From assembly GCA_023247595.1 (NCBI GenBank), contig JAHFGF010000016.1:1-15188 (forward strand): a DNA stretch of 15,188 nucleotides. Direction: 5' to 3'. This document shows, piece by piece, positions 13,951 to 15,188 of this stretch. The notes beneath the pieces are model-generated. The model was not told where the DNA came from and made no database searches. It saw only the letters and a list, made by a program, of their open reading frames with translations. Source of the stretch: Candidatus Omnitrophota bacterium (GTDB lineage: Bacteria; Omnitrophota; Koll11; Zapsychrales; Fredricksoniimonadaceae). The number at the start of each line of letters is the position of its first letter. The first letter of the stretch is position 1. The position numbers and the translations under genes are program-made.

Positions 13951-15188
13951 TTACGCGTGGTGAAAGAAACTGGTCTTTAACTCACGCGCGGCTTTGACTT
14001 CGTCCGGCCGGGAAACCGGCATGGTTTTTGGAAAATCTTTAAATGAATCAGGCTTTTCCTTCGATAACTCATCAGCCTTGATCATATAATCAATAAACAA
14101 ATCCATAACCGGCTTGGATTCCGACTCGGTGGGCTCAATCATGATCGCTTCCGGAACAATCAGCGGAAAGTACACCGTCGGAGGATGAACCCCCTGGTCG
14201 ATAAGATATTTGGCAATATCAATGGCATGAACCCCGCGGTCCGCCTGGTTTGTGGCGGAAAAAACACTTTCATGCATGCACAGGCGTTCATACGGAAGTT
14301 TAAAATATGGTTTCAATCGTTCTTTGATATAGTTGGCGTTTAAAACCGCGTGATTGGTTGTATCAATCAACCCTTGCTTGCCCAGCATCAAAATGTAGCC
14401 GTACGCACGGAGCAACAATCCAAAATTTCCGTAAAATGGGGCTATATATCCGATGGAGTCCGGAAAATCGTAGGATAAGGTGTATTTTCCGTCCTGTTTG
14501 CGGATGACTCTTGAAACAGGAAGAAACTTTTCCAATTTTTTATTAACCCCAACCGGACCTGACCCCGGACCGCCGCCCCCATGAGGCGTTGTGAATGTCT
14601 TGTGCGTATTGATATGCATCACATCAAAACCAATATCGCCGGGACGGCATCGGCCCAGAACCGCATTTAAGTTCGCGCCGTCATAATACATAATACCGTC
14701 GACGGAATGAATCATTTTGGCAATTTCATCGATATTGTTTTCAAATAACCCCAAGGTGCTGGGCACAGTCATCATCAAACCAGCCACTTCATCAGTGATT
14801 GCGTCTTTAAGTTTCGCCAGATCCATATTGCCGTTTTTATCCGACGGGATTGAGATGGTTTCATATCCGGCGATAGCTGCGCTAGCCGGATTTGTTCCGT
14901 GGGCGGAATCCGGGATAATGATGTATTTCTTGCGATTGCCTTTTGATTTGTGATAAGCCGCCATCAGCATAATGCCCGTCAATTCTCCATGGGCACCGGC
15001 CAACGGCTGAAGGGTAAACGCCTCCAACCCCGTCATGGCGCACATCAGCTCTTCTAAGTGATACAAAACTTCCAAAGCCCCTTGGGTCAGCTCTTCTCCC
15101 CCGGCTAATTGAGGCAATAAGGGATGCAGATTCATAAAAGAAGGAATGCGCGCCAACTGCTCGGTAAATTTAGGATTGTATTTCATCG
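13951..15188 (-). CDS. gcvPB: Glycine dehydrogenase (decarboxylating) subunit 2, 5' end beyond window
   Basis: Partial: the visible 412 codons are the C-terminal part of a protein usually about 480 residues long. It is the PLP-binding subunit of the two-subunit P protein of the glycine cleavage system, which decarboxylates glycine and passes the aminomethyl group to lipoyl-GcvH. The first visible residues T-MKYNPK correspond to the internal GSCTMKYNPK motif of the family, so the Met at 15186 is not the start. Also visible are QPLAGAHGELTG, PDSAHGTNPASA, MYYDGANLNA and the PLP lysine site INTHKTFTTPHGGGGPGSGP (Lys 196 counted from the visible Met). The C-terminus is ordinary. It forms an operon with the lipoate ligase gene 5 bases downstream. 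Confidence 0.95.
   Translation of the reverse strand, partial: MKYNPKFTEQLARIPSFMNLHPLLPQLAGGEELTQGALEVLYHLEELMCAMTGLEAFTLQPLAGAHGELTGIMLMAAYHKSKGNRKKYIIIPDSAHGTNPASAAIAGYETISIPSDKNGNMDLAKLKDAITDEVAGLMMTVPSTLGLFENNIDEIAKMIHSVDGIMYYDGANLNAVLGRCRPGDIGFDVMHINTHKTFTTPHGGGGPGSGPVGVNKKLEKFLPVSRVIRKQDGKYTLSYDFPDSIGYIAPFYGNFGLLLRAYGYILMLGKQGLIDTTNHAVLNANYIKERLKPYFKLPYERLCMHESVFSATNQADRGVHAIDIAKYLIDQGVHPPTVYFPLIVPEAIMIEPTESESKPVMDLFIDYMIKADELSKEKPDSFKDFPKTMPVSRPDEVKAARELKTSFFHHA

Overview
The window reads as a chromosomal piece of an uncultivated Gram-negative (diderm) bacterium with moderate GC. An outer-membrane secretin, several Sec signal peptides ending in AxA-type sites, and a mix of type IV pilus/MSHA-like parts, DUF2304 plus glycosyltransferases and large secreted repeat proteins would fit Candidatus Omnitrophota or a relative. 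That placement is inference from gene style only. All 14 genes I support lie on the minus strand, so transcription runs from right to left. No gap between genes exceeds about 115 bases, and I see no tRNA, rRNA, CRISPR array, insertion sequence or origin.

Right end (15188 to 13226): the 3' part of gcvPB (glycine decarboxylase subunit 2, running off the right edge), followed 5 bases later by a lipoate-protein ligase family gene. The pair makes sense because the glycine cleavage H protein needs lipoyl-lysine.

Middle (13172 to 9333): a near-ideal sigma70 promoter (TTGACA, 16 bp, TATAAT) opens a new unit. It encodes a secreted S41 peptidase-like protein whose catalytic Lys and Gln appear to have exchanged places, a small membrane-anchored protein resembling the C-terminal part of ATP synthase delta, a polyprenyl-phosphate-type glycosyltransferase, a DUF2304 membrane protein and a second, membrane-attached family 2 glycosyltransferase. 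Genes overlap or are spaced by fewer than 10 bases.

Left part (9269 to 1): an ExeA/MshM-type AAA ATPase, a PilP/GspC-like inner-membrane protein, a secretin and a coiled-coil/TPR protein. This is the same set of parts as mshK-L-M-N of the MSHA pilus, without any pilin, extension ATPase or platform protein in view. They are followed without a clear break by three genes for predicted exported proteins: two tandem paralogues with a degenerate, cysteine-free formylglycine-generating-enzyme (SUMF1) fold, and a large protein running off the left edge. The latter has a signal peptide, an Ig-like domain and at least 29 copies of an Asn-Trp motif, mostly in exact 13-residue repeats (consensus G-[VI]-N-W-[ST]-D-L-x-x-L-S-K-A). 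This protein is the most unusual object here. A working hypothesis, not shown by sequence alone, is that the secretin block and the three exported proteins form one surface-display or secretion locus.
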